64,000 nt of DNA from assembly GCA_019239895.1 (NCBI GenBank), contig JAFAZH010000041.1, forward strand, positions 62,001-126,000. The letters are read 5' to 3'. The stretch comes from Abditibacteriaceae bacterium (GTDB lineage: Bacteria; Armatimonadota; Abditibacteriia; Abditibacteriales; Abditibacteriaceae). Shown piece by piece: positions 53,690 through 60,481 of this stretch (its first letter is position 1; every line of letters starts with the position of its first letter). A model generated the notes under the pieces. That model did not search any database, had not been told where the DNA came from, and saw only the letters and a program-made list of their open reading frames with translations. The translations under genes were made by a program, and so were the position numbers.

Positions 53690-54517
53690 CTAGGGGCGCT
53701 GCGGATTTGTGGTATTACTGGAAGCCGAAGCTTTGGAAGATGGAATCAAGAGGGAGAGGCCCGCGCCTTTTAATGCCATGAAGAGCAAGGCTCCCAAGAC
53801 TAAGACTGGCAAAAAGCGGTCGAGTAGGGTGCCGCGTTGAGGTACCAGCATCCACCGTCCGCTGGGATGCGCGAGGGGACGGGGTGCCATTGCTTCACTT
53901 CCAGCCTCGCGGCTCATGGCGGGTGGGGTTACAGCCCCCGCCGTGGTTAAATTGGGCTGGTCGGCGGCACTGGCAGATAAAACTCCCTGCGACATGGCAT
54001 TTTGCACGGGAGGATTAATATTCTCACGCACTTTCCAGAGGATCAGGCTGATAATCGCTGTCAGGCTAATCGTGAGTGCCGCGTTCAAAGTCAACACACC
54101 TGCTAAGAGACCCAGAGCAAATGCTCCAGCCGTGGTCAACACTAAACCAATTAAGGGTTTCGGGCTTTTGTCCTTAATCGCGGCCCCAATGGCGGCGATA
54201 ACCGAAATCGTTACCATGAGGGAAGCCATCATCAGCCCAATGGAGAGCACCAGCAGAGCGAGGTCGGACTGGTTGCGCCACCAGTAGTAGATAAAGCCAG
54301 CCGTGGAAAGCGATAGGGAGGTAGCGAGGGATTCCTGTGTCCACCAACGGCGTTGAGTGAGCGCATCACCCAATTCCTGCGCGGCGATGTAGGTGGCCGC
54401 ACCGACGGCAAAGAGCGTGGCCACGCCGTGCAGCACCGGAAACAAGAAATCTACCACCGATGCCACCAACAGCACGCCAAAAAGAATAATATCGAAAAGA
54501 AGATCAGAAACTAACAT
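53690..54517 (-). CDS. Multi-spanning membrane protein of unknown function
   Basis: A 275-residue protein with about seven hydrophobic segments, an Ala/Pro/Ser-rich loop (residues 175-225), and a final membrane segment (FLPVLVLGALLFMALKGAGL). It occupies the position and has the length usual for CdsA between uppS and dxr, but the CdsA signature with its conserved Lys-Asp and GHGG-x-x-DR-x-D blocks is absent. I do not recognise the family. It could be a diverged or replaced lipid-related protein, or something unrelated. Confidence 0.6.
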   Translation of the reverse strand: MLVSDLLFDIILFGVLLVASVVDFLFPVLHGVATLFAVGAATYIAAQELGDALTQRRWWTQESLATSLSLSTAGFIYYWWRNQSDLALLVLSIGLMMASLMVTISVIAAIGAAIKDKSPKPLIGLVLTTAGAFALGLLAGVLTLNAALTISLTAIISLILWKVRENINPPVQNAMSQGVLSASAADQPNLTTAGAVTPPAMSREAGSEAMAPRPLAHPSGRWMLVPQRGTLLDRFLPVLVLGALLFMALKGAGLSLLIPSSKASASSNTTNPQRP

Positions 54518-54559
54518 TAATACTCAGGATAACAAAGATTGTGCTAACAGCGTTTAAGC

Positions 54560-54672
54560 AATGGGACGCAACGCCTGCGACGCCAACTTCATGCGCTAAC
54601 TTACGCTATAAAACTTAAATAGCGGCTAAATTGCGCTGCGCAGCATTGCGTAACAAAGTTTTGCGTCCCATT
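54560..54672. repeat. 12-bp inverted repeat around uppS 3' end
   Basis: AATGGGACGCAA at 54560-54571 and TTGCGTCCCATT at 54661-54672 are exact inverted copies, with smaller self-complementary GCGCTGCGCAGC between them. Located in the gap between uppS and the membrane-protein gene. Probably an intergenic repeat or leader fold. Confidence 0.45.
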
Positions 54673-54730
54673 CTTAGTAAGACTTAATTTCTCAGACAGT
54701 GAAGAGCGTGTTAAAGTTACGTATTGCCCC

Positions 54731-55534
54731 TCATTCATTAACGCCGCCAAACCGTCGCTCACGTCCCTGGAAGTCGGCAATGGCTGAACGCAATTCGACA
54801 GGGGTAAAATCGGGCCACAGCGTGGGCGTTACCCATAACTCGGTATAAGCCATCTGCCACGGCAGGAAGTTGGAAATGCGAAATTCCCCACCCGTGCGAA
54901 TCATCAAATCGGGTTCCGGCAAATCGCCCGTGTAAAGAGCCGCCGTGATGTGGGCTTCGGTGACATCTTCAGCTTGTAAAGTCCCGGCTTGCACTTGTTG
55001 GAGGAGTTGGTGAAACGCATCGGCAATTTCAGCTCGGCCACCATAGTTCAATGCCAGCGCCAGCACCATGCCATTGTTGTGGGATGTTTCCCCAATACAA
55101 CGATCTAATTGAGATAACAAGTAATCTGGCAAACCCTCGCGCCGCCCGATATGGCGCACCTGGATATTATTGGCCTTCATTTCGGGCAGTTCTTGATTCA
55201 AGTTGCGCGTAATTAGCCGGAGCAGAGCCGTGACTTCCGATTGGGGCCGCTTCCAGTTTTCGGTGGAAAAGGTATAGAGGGTTAGGGCGTGAATCTTCAA
55301 ATCCACACATTCTTGAATGATGTTGCGGGTGGTACGTGCGCCGACCGAATGGCCGCGAATGGTCATCCATCCTTTGCGCTTGGCCCAACGCCGGTTGCCA
55401 TCCATAATGATGGCGATGTGCTGCGGCATCTTTTTGGGGTTAAGTGCGGGCGCGTCGGTGGGCACGGCGCTCGGCGGTGGCGCGACATCCGGCTTTTTGC
55501 CGTTGATGGTGGAATTAATGCTTTGCAGTTTCAA
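54731..55534 (-). CDS. uppS: Undecaprenyl diphosphate synthase (isoprenyl transferase)
   Basis: A cis-prenyltransferase that makes the C55 lipid carrier for peptidoglycan. HIAIIMDGNRRWAKRKG contains the essential Asp (residue 45), ALNYGGRAEI is the central motif, and LMIRTGGEFRISNFLPWQ with TELWVTPTLWPDF the C-terminal signature. The reading frame opens with TTG; an internal GTG at 55465 or ATG at 55435 would still include the core. It ends the conserved frr - uppS - dxr - rseP - ispG block, here interrupted by an AT-rich cassette. Confidence 0.93.
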   Translation of the reverse strand: MKLQSINSTINGKKPDVAPPPSAVPTDAPALNPKKMPQHIAIIMDGNRRWAKRKGWMTIRGHSVGARTTRNIIQECVDLKIHALTLYTFSTENWKRPQSEVTALLRLITRNLNQELPEMKANNIQVRHIGRREGLPDYLLSQLDRCIGETSHNNGMVLALALNYGGRAEIADAFHQLLQQVQAGTLQAEDVTEAHITAALYTGDLPEPDLMIRTGGEFRISNFLPWQMAYTELWVTPTLWPDFTPVELRSAIADFQGRERRFGGVNE

Positions 55535-55544
55535 TGTTTATATT

Positions 55545-55553
55545 TTAATAACT
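55545..55553 (+). repeat. 9-bp direct repeat near left junction of AT-rich cassette
   Basis: TTAATAACT occurs here, just upstream of uppS, and again at 59181-59189, just inside the other boundary of the AT-rich cassette. It could be a target-site duplication, but it is short and AT-rich, so chance cannot be excluded. Confidence 0.35.
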
Positions 55554-55588
55554 TAATGGCAATTGGCGTACGTTAAAAGATAGGAGGC

Positions 55589-56698
55589 TCAAAATCCAAG
55601 AACTTTACTTTTGCTTGAATAGCTATCTACAGAGGCTTGGCCGTTTTGTCCATTATGAACTTGACCTACTTTAACAATTGGGCGATCATTTCCACTAGTA
55701 TCTATTTTGATGATTTCCTCCCGGAATTTCTTCTGAAAGCACATTAGTAATTGTTGTGATGGCCTTGAAGTTTCTTCTGTTCCAAAAAACTTTGCTATTC
55801 GCCCCAATGCCTCGACGGGTTCACCAATCTCCCCCCCAATCCATTGTCGGCCCGTTAGTTTTGCTGCATGAAGTGTACTTCCTCCACCCGCAAAACAATC
55901 AAGTATTATATCGCCAGGGTTACTTGCCATTAAAATAGCCCTCTCCGGGACGTGTAAAGGCAATTCATTTGTCTGGCTTGCCCTTTCCTTATCTTGCCTT
56001 GCAGGACGCGTATCATCCCAAAAATCACTTACACTTATCCAAGGGATACCATCGCCATCTGCTTCATAACGCCGAAACTTTTCTCTATAGCCCCCATAAT
56101 CTCTGATGAGTTTTCCACAATGCCTACATGTAGGAGATTTTACCCGCACAACATTAAATGTAGGCTTAGAACCTGTTTTGGTGTAATAAAGCAGCCCATA
56201 ATGAGCAGGTTGAATGCGACCCTTTGAAGGGAAACCATTTTTCATCTTTAGAGCTATCCAGCTTTTATATTCTACTATGGATATAGAGTTAAGCCATGCT
56301 CCCAAATCCATAAGCCAATAAGGCCAATGATAAAGAAATAAAGCTCCGCCAGGCTTCAAAACGCGGATTAATTCCAGCAACCAAGTGCGACACCAACCTC
56401 TATAGGCTTCTTTTGCCATACCATCATTAAAATCAGGAACATTATAGTTTTTGCCTAAATTAAAAGGTGGATCAACGAATACAAGATCTATCGTAGAGTC
56501 TCGGATGTTTTTTAGCAAATCTAAGCAATCGGAGTGAAACAGGATACCATTCTGAGAAATGTAATCGGCACTAATTCGTGGAGATGTGTAGTTGTGTCCA
56601 TTGTGTTTTAAATATTGTATCTCTCGGTTTGGCATGTTAATCTCAGATGCCATAGATACATTCTTGTTCTTGGAAGAAGTGTTGCCTAACTTACTCAT
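55589..56698 (-). CDS. DNA methyltransferase (beta-order, N6-adenine or N4-cytosine)
   Basis: A 369-residue DNA modification enzyme. Motif IV DPPFN is at residues 76-80 and the SAM-binding motif I DCFAGGGST at 267-275, so the order IV - target region - I is that of beta-class enzymes. The loop about 190-200 holds CRHCGKL, a small zinc-ribbon-like pair. GGAG precedes the ATG. It is AT-rich compared with neighbours and divergent from the GHKL ATPase operon. It probably protects host DNA in a restriction-like system; the target sequence is unknown. Confidence 0.85.
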   Translation of the reverse strand: MSKLGNTSSKNKNVSMASEINMPNREIQYLKHNGHNYTSPRISADYISQNGILFHSDCLDLLKNIRDSTIDLVFVDPPFNLGKNYNVPDFNDGMAKEAYRGWCRTWLLELIRVLKPGGALFLYHWPYWLMDLGAWLNSISIVEYKSWIALKMKNGFPSKGRIQPAHYGLLYYTKTGSKPTFNVVRVKSPTCRHCGKLIRDYGGYREKFRRYEADGDGIPWISVSDFWDDTRPARQDKERASQTNELPLHVPERAILMASNPGDIILDCFAGGGSTLHAAKLTGRQWIGGEIGEPVEALGRIAKFFGTEETSRPSQQLLMCFQKKFREEIIKIDTSGNDRPIVKVGQVHNGQNGQASVDSYSSKSKVLGF

Positions 56699-56708
56699 TC
56701 ATGATCTC

Positions 56709-56726
56709 CGCTCTTTATAAAGAGCG
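56709..56726. promoter_or_regulatory. 18-bp perfect palindrome before the methyltransferase
   Basis: CGCTCTTTATAAAGAGCG is a perfect palindrome starting 11 bp upstream of the methyltransferase ATG. Its position over the expected leader or core promoter suggests an operator for a dimeric regulator, or a leader hairpin. Confidence 0.5.
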
Positions 56727-56776
56727 TTTCAAATTATATCTAACTAATTGATAAGGTGGTTAGTTCCAACCTTGCA

Positions 56777-56802
56777 ATTATTTATACAATTGTATAAATA
56801 AT
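56777..56802. promoter_or_regulatory. 26-bp perfect palindrome before the GHKL ATPase operon
   Basis: The two 13-base halves (left ATTATTTATACAA) are exact inverted copies, ending 16 bp before the ATG of the ATPase gene. It contains only one C and one G, so it may overlap the -10 region. It differs in sequence from the palindrome at 56709-56726, so the two divergent units may be controlled separately. Confidence 0.55.
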
Positions 56803-56818
56803 CTTGATAGGACTCCCT

Positions 56819-58201
56819 ATGACAAATAAAAATGCTAATGCCTACCCCAAAAAACGGTTCTTTTTAGAGATGTTTACCAGAGACATTTCTCTGGAAGATT
56901 GTATTTTAGACCTCATTGATAATTCCATAGATGCATTAATTCGCTCAAGACATATAGATATATTGTCTGATCTTCTAAATCCTGTATCGTCAGATGAAAG
57001 CGTGTCAAGTAATAAGCAATGGCAAACCCTACCAACTATAACTGTTTCGTTTTCTGATAAAGAATTCAGGATTACTGATAAATGTGGGGGTATTTCTCCT
57101 GAAGCGGCTCAAGCTGAAGTATTCAATTTTGGTCATTCCAATGATTTTTCCGGTTCTTTAGGTCAGCTTGGAGCCTATGGTATTGGATTGAAAAGAGCAA
57201 TTTTCAAAATTGGAAATCATTTCGATATGGAATCAACTACAACAACAGGGGGGTTCAAGGTCTCGATTGATGTCAAAGAGTGGTCGAAGAAAGACACAAA
57301 AATTAGTGATTGGACCATCCCTCTTGAACTCACTAAAGGTGTTAAAACCTTGACACGGGCAGGCACCTCGATAAAAATCCGGGATTTGCGTCCAGAAGTG
57401 TGTATGAGAATCAATGATGGGTCAGTAGAGGGGATACTCCACACTAAGATTGCACAAACATATGCATTGTTTTTAGAGCGTTATGTCAGAATTTACCTCA
57501 ATAATCAAGTAGTTCAACCTGAAACTATGGTTTTAGGTCAATCTGAGGAAATTCAAGTTGGCAAGGATCAATTTGATGAGAAATCTCCAGAAGGAGTTGT
57601 AACAGTTATTTTAATTGCTGGATTAGCTGCCCGCACACCAAAGAATACTTGGCCACTTTCCTCTGCGGGTTGGTACGTCCTTTGCAATGGCAGAGTTGTT
57701 GTTGCAGCAGATAAAACAGATCTTACAGGCTGGGGTGCAGGCTTAGCAAATTTTCATTACAAGTATAGAGGTTTCAAAGGATTTGCTTTTTTCTTTTCCG
57801 AAAACCCATTATTACTGCCTTGGACAACTACCAAGCGCGGTCTAAATAGAGAATCACCTGTTTACCAGCGAGCAAGAAATAGAATGGTTGGACTATCGAA
57901 GCCAGTTGTTACGTTCTTAAATGATATGTATCCCAGTGAAGTGTCCGAAGAAATAGCTGAAAGAGAAATAGCTGAAAAGGCAGTAGCTACAAATATTAAT
58001 AGAGTGGCTGCAAATCCTTCTAAGGGGTTTGGCGTAGTCCGTAAAAAATCAGCACCAAAAACAACTGTTCAAATTGCGTTTCAATCAGAGAAGGATGACG
58101 TTGCAAGAATAAAGAAATGTGTAAGGGAGCCTTCTTGGAGTGCTGCAAAGGTCGGAGAGTATACATTTGAACATTATTTAAGAATGGAGTGTCCAGAATG
58201 A
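56819..58201 (+). CDS. GHKL-type ATPase, MORC/MutL-like, predicted defence protein
   Basis: A 460-residue protein with a Bergerat-fold ATPase. The N-box is LDLIDNSIDAL at residues 30-40: the Mg-binding Asn35 is present but the general base is Asp31 rather than the usual Glu. The G1 box is TDKCGGI (86-92) and G2 is GAYGIGLKRA (118-127). An S5-like second domain follows, and the last 100 residues include a helical Glu/Ala-rich segment. MutL/MORC-like ATPases of this kind are known in prokaryotic restriction-modification gene clusters. I chose the ATG after AGGA over the TTG at 56804. It overlaps the next gene by four bases. Confidence 0.75.
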   Translation: MTNKNANAYPKKRFFLEMFTRDISLEDCILDLIDNSIDALIRSRHIDILSDLLNPVSSDESVSSNKQWQTLPTITVSFSDKEFRITDKCGGISPEAAQAEVFNFGHSNDFSGSLGQLGAYGIGLKRAIFKIGNHFDMESTTTTGGFKVSIDVKEWSKKDTKISDWTIPLELTKGVKTLTRAGTSIKIRDLRPEVCMRINDGSVEGILHTKIAQTYALFLERYVRIYLNNQVVQPETMVLGQSEEIQVGKDQFDEKSPEGVVTVILIAGLAARTPKNTWPLSSAGWYVLCNGRVVVAADKTDLTGWGAGLANFHYKYRGFKGFAFFFSENPLLLPWTTTKRGLNRESPVYQRARNRMVGLSKPVVTFLNDMYPSEVSEEIAEREIAEKAVATNINRVAANPSKGFGVVRKKSAPKTTVQIAFQSEKDDVARIKKCVREPSWSAAKVGEYTFEHYLRMECPE

Positions 58202-59145
58202 GGGAGCCTAAAGAAAGTTGGCGGAAAGTCGCATATGATTTGAGGCCAGCTAAGCAAGTAGAGCGGCGTATGCTCCTTGATACAATGCAAATGCTTTCTC
58301 TTGCAGGATTTCATATCAGTGAATATCAATATACAGGCTTTGGCTCGATATATTTCGTAGATTTTATTCTTTTTCATAAACTCTTAGGCATACACCGCCT
58401 GTTAAGTGTGGAAATATCTGAAAAGATAGAAAAGAGAGTAAATTTCAACAAGCCCTTTGACTGCGTTGATATTCTAATCAAGCCTATAGGAGATGTAATT
58501 CCTACGCTTTCCCCAGATCGTAAGCATTTTCTATGGTTGGATTACGATACCATTGTTAATAGTGACAATTTGAGTGATATACTTTTAGCCACTACTTATT
58601 TAACCCCTGAATCGTTACTGTTAATAACGGTTGATGTTGAGCCACCTGGAGAGGAAGGTGATGGGCCTAGACAGTGGCGAGCGTATTTTAGAGAAGAGGC
58701 CGAACCTTATTTAGGTTCGGCAACAGAAGTTCGACACTATGCCAAAGACAGTTTACCCAGGATTAATATACAAATTATTGAAAAGGCTATTAAGAAAGGT
58801 CTAACGGGACGATCTGATGTTGAATTTTTGCCTCTTTTTAATTTTTTATACGCTGACGGCCATCAAATGCTTACAATAGGGGGGATGATAGGTTCTAAGG
58901 CAGAGCGTAGGCGTATTGAAGGGAGTAGACTTATTGAGACTGATTATATAAGACTTGATTTAAGCAAAGAACCATTCATAATAAAAGTCCCTAATGTTAC
59001 CCGTAAGGAACGGCTGCATCTTGACTCAAATATGCCGTGTTCTGATACTTGGGAAACCGAAGAGTTTGAAATACCCCCAGATGATTTAGCTGCATATAGC
59101 CAAATCTATAGGTTCTTTCCAGCATACGCTGAACTGCTTCTATAA
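58198..59145 (+). CDS. Rossmann-like protein of unknown family, partner of the GHKL ATPase
   Basis: A 315-residue cytoplasmic protein, translationally coupled to the ATPase gene (ATGA overlap, GGAG upstream). YTGFGSIYFVDF (45-56), a putative acidic ribose-binding site LSVEISEKIEKRVNFN (69-84) and FLWLDYDT (111-118) are spaced like motifs of a class I SAM-binding fold. A catalytic signature for DNA, RNA or protein methylation is not visible, so methyltransferase, nuclease or sensor are all possible. I do not recognise the family. The obligate arrangement suggests it works with the ATPase. Confidence 0.6.
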   Translation: MREPKESWRKVAYDLRPAKQVERRMLLDTMQMLSLAGFHISEYQYTGFGSIYFVDFILFHKLLGIHRLLSVEISEKIEKRVNFNKPFDCVDILIKPIGDVIPTLSPDRKHFLWLDYDTIVNSDNLSDILLATTYLTPESLLLITVDVEPPGEEGDGPRQWRAYFREEAEPYLGSATEVRHYAKDSLPRINIQIIEKAIKKGLTGRSDVEFLPLFNFLYADGHQMLTIGGMIGSKAERRRIEGSRLIETDYIRLDLSKEPFIIKVPNVTRKERLHLDSNMPCSDTWETEEFEIPPDDLAAYSQIYRFFPAYAELLL

Positions 59146-59180
59146 GATTGGAATCTTTAGCCTGTGACTCGTATCAGTGC

Positions 59181-59189
59181 TTAATAACT
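59181..59189 (+). repeat. 9-bp direct repeat near right junction of AT-rich cassette
   Basis: Second copy of TTAATAACT, lying two bases outside the stop of the small gene that follows. See the copy at 55545-55553. Confidence 0.35.
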
Positions 59190-59190
59190 C

Positions 59191-59520
59191 CTAACGTATC
59201 TGCTCGCGTGCGATAAGCAGTTCAATGGCTGGCTGGCTATCCGCCTCTTGAATCAGTTGACAACGCAGCACACGCCACGCCCCATAATGCACTTCTGGCA
59301 TTTTACCTTGGCCACCCTTTTCCGGCTTTGATTTCTTAGGAGCGATAACACTTCTCTCTTTGGGCTGGGGACGCTGCGGCGGTGCCGTTTCAATAATCTT
59401 TAAGGAGTAATGCTTCGTCTGCTCGCTACTTTGCAGCACCACCTGTGCCTCGTCCAATTTCCAGCCAGTGAGGTTGGGGTTCAGGGTTTGGGGTTGAGGG
59501 TTTAAGGAATTGTCGCTCAT
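59191..59520 (-). CDS. Small protein, possibly PASTA-like
   Basis: A 109-residue protein. Residues about 17-50 (LTGWKLDEAQVVLQSSEQTK, IIETAPPQ) resemble a PASTA-type unit, in which a helix and a strand follow a G-x-x-L-x-x-A pattern. A Lys/Pro-rich linker leads to WRVLRCQLIQEADSQPAIEL. There is no signal peptide. The N-terminal LNPQPQTLNPN segment is encoded by AACCCTAACCCC-like repeat DNA. It lies 89 bp after frr and is separated from uppS by the AT-rich cassette. Function unknown. Confidence 0.55.
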   Translation of the reverse strand: MSDNSLNPQPQTLNPNLTGWKLDEAQVVLQSSEQTKHYSLKIIETAPPQRPQPKERSVIAPKKSKPEKGGQGKMPEVHYGAWRVLRCQLIQEADSQPAIELLIAREQIR

Positions 59521-59600
59521 AGTTTTCTGTCTTAGCTACACCAAATTTCAGCTTGTGGTTGAATGTCTCGACCTGCTCTAAACCCCGAACCCTAACCCCG
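59477..59600. repeat. AACCCTAACCCC-like inverted repeat overlapping a gene start
   Basis: GGTTGGGGTTCAGGG and TTTGGGGTTGAGGG at the 5' end of the small gene face TCTAAACCCCGAACC and CTAACCCCGATACC in the gap before frr. The repeat thus supplies part of the coding sequence of the small protein. Confidence 0.5.
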
Positions 59601-59609
59601 ATACCCCAG

Positions 59610-60167
59610 CTACACCTCCATAATCTCGGCTTCTTTAGCGGCGCGGACTTTGTCGCTCTCGGCGATAAAGCGGTCCGTGATCTTTTGCACTTCCGCTTCG
59701 TGGCGCTGCAATTCATCCTTGGTAATGGCCCCATCTTTTTCCATCTTCTTGAGATGGTCGTTGGCATCGCGGCGCACGTTGCGGATCGCCACTTTATGGG
59801 CTTCGGTCTTTTTACCGGCCATCTTGACCATTTCTTTGCGTCGCTCTTCGTTTAAGGTGGGCACGCTCACCCGCACATTGTCACCATCTTTGGTGGCCTG
59901 GACGCCCAGGTCGCTTTTGAGGATGGCATTGGCAATTGCTCCCGCTACCGATTTATCCCACGGGGAAATGAGCAGTTGGCGGGCGTCGGGTGCGGTGATC
60001 GTGGCAAGCTGGTTGAGTGGAGTTTGGCTGCCATAATATTCGACCATAACTTTATCGAGCAGGGCGGGCGCGGCCCGTCCCGTTCGCAACGTGCCCAGGT
60101 CGTGCGCCAGGTCATTCATAGAGGCTTTCATACGACGTTCCATCTCGGCAATAACTTGCTTAGGCAT
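59610..60167 (-). CDS. frr: Ribosome recycling factor
   Basis: A 185-residue protein that, with EF-G, splits post-termination ribosomes. The two-domain pattern is complete: helical N-terminus MERRMKASMNDLAHDLGTLR, then TGRAAPALLDKVMVEYYG, beta-domain TITAPDARQLLISPWDKS, and helices with RRDANDHLKKMEKDG. It is normally neighbour to pyrH and uppS; here pyrH is not adjacent and an AT-rich cassette lies between the small gene and uppS. Confidence 0.95.
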   Translation of the reverse strand: MPKQVIAEMERRMKASMNDLAHDLGTLRTGRAAPALLDKVMVEYYGSQTPLNQLATITAPDARQLLISPWDKSVAGAIANAILKSDLGVQATKDGDNVRVSVPTLNEERRKEMVKMAGKKTEAHKVAIRNVRRDANDHLKKMEKDGAITKDELQRHEAEVQKITDRFIAESDKVRAAKEAEIMEV

Positions 60168-60481
60168 GGGTCAGACTTCCCTTCGTGAACAGTGCTATTA
60201 GGACTCTTTAGTTTAACCCCATATGGGATTCTCAGGAGAGTCTTATCTCTCTAGTATCGGTGCCATCCATATTAGCATAGCCTAGCCCTTCCCGCAAATT
60301 GCCGCCCCTGTACTTAATAGACATCCTGGTGTTAATAAGACAGGGACGTTAATCCTTCGTTTTAATGGAGTGTGCCCTGAATTTGCGCCAGATTTGCAGA
60401 TTTTTGGGATATGGCTTAAAATCAAGCAGAATCGGAAACATTGCAGCCTAAATCACAGCCTTCATCACAGCAGGTATTTCC
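60168..60481. other. Gene-free divergent promoter region of frr and ftsE
   Basis: About 310 bp separate the divergent starts of frr and ftsE. No gene, long repeat or strong hairpin is visible; it presumably holds both promoters. Confidence 0.5.

Noticed and set aside
53690-54517. Annotating the gene as cdsA from position
   Set aside because: The CdsA signature residues are absent; position alone is not enough.
59477-59600. AACCCTAACCCC as telomere-like sequence
   Set aside because: Only a few degenerate units in an inverted arrangement between bacterial housekeeping genes.
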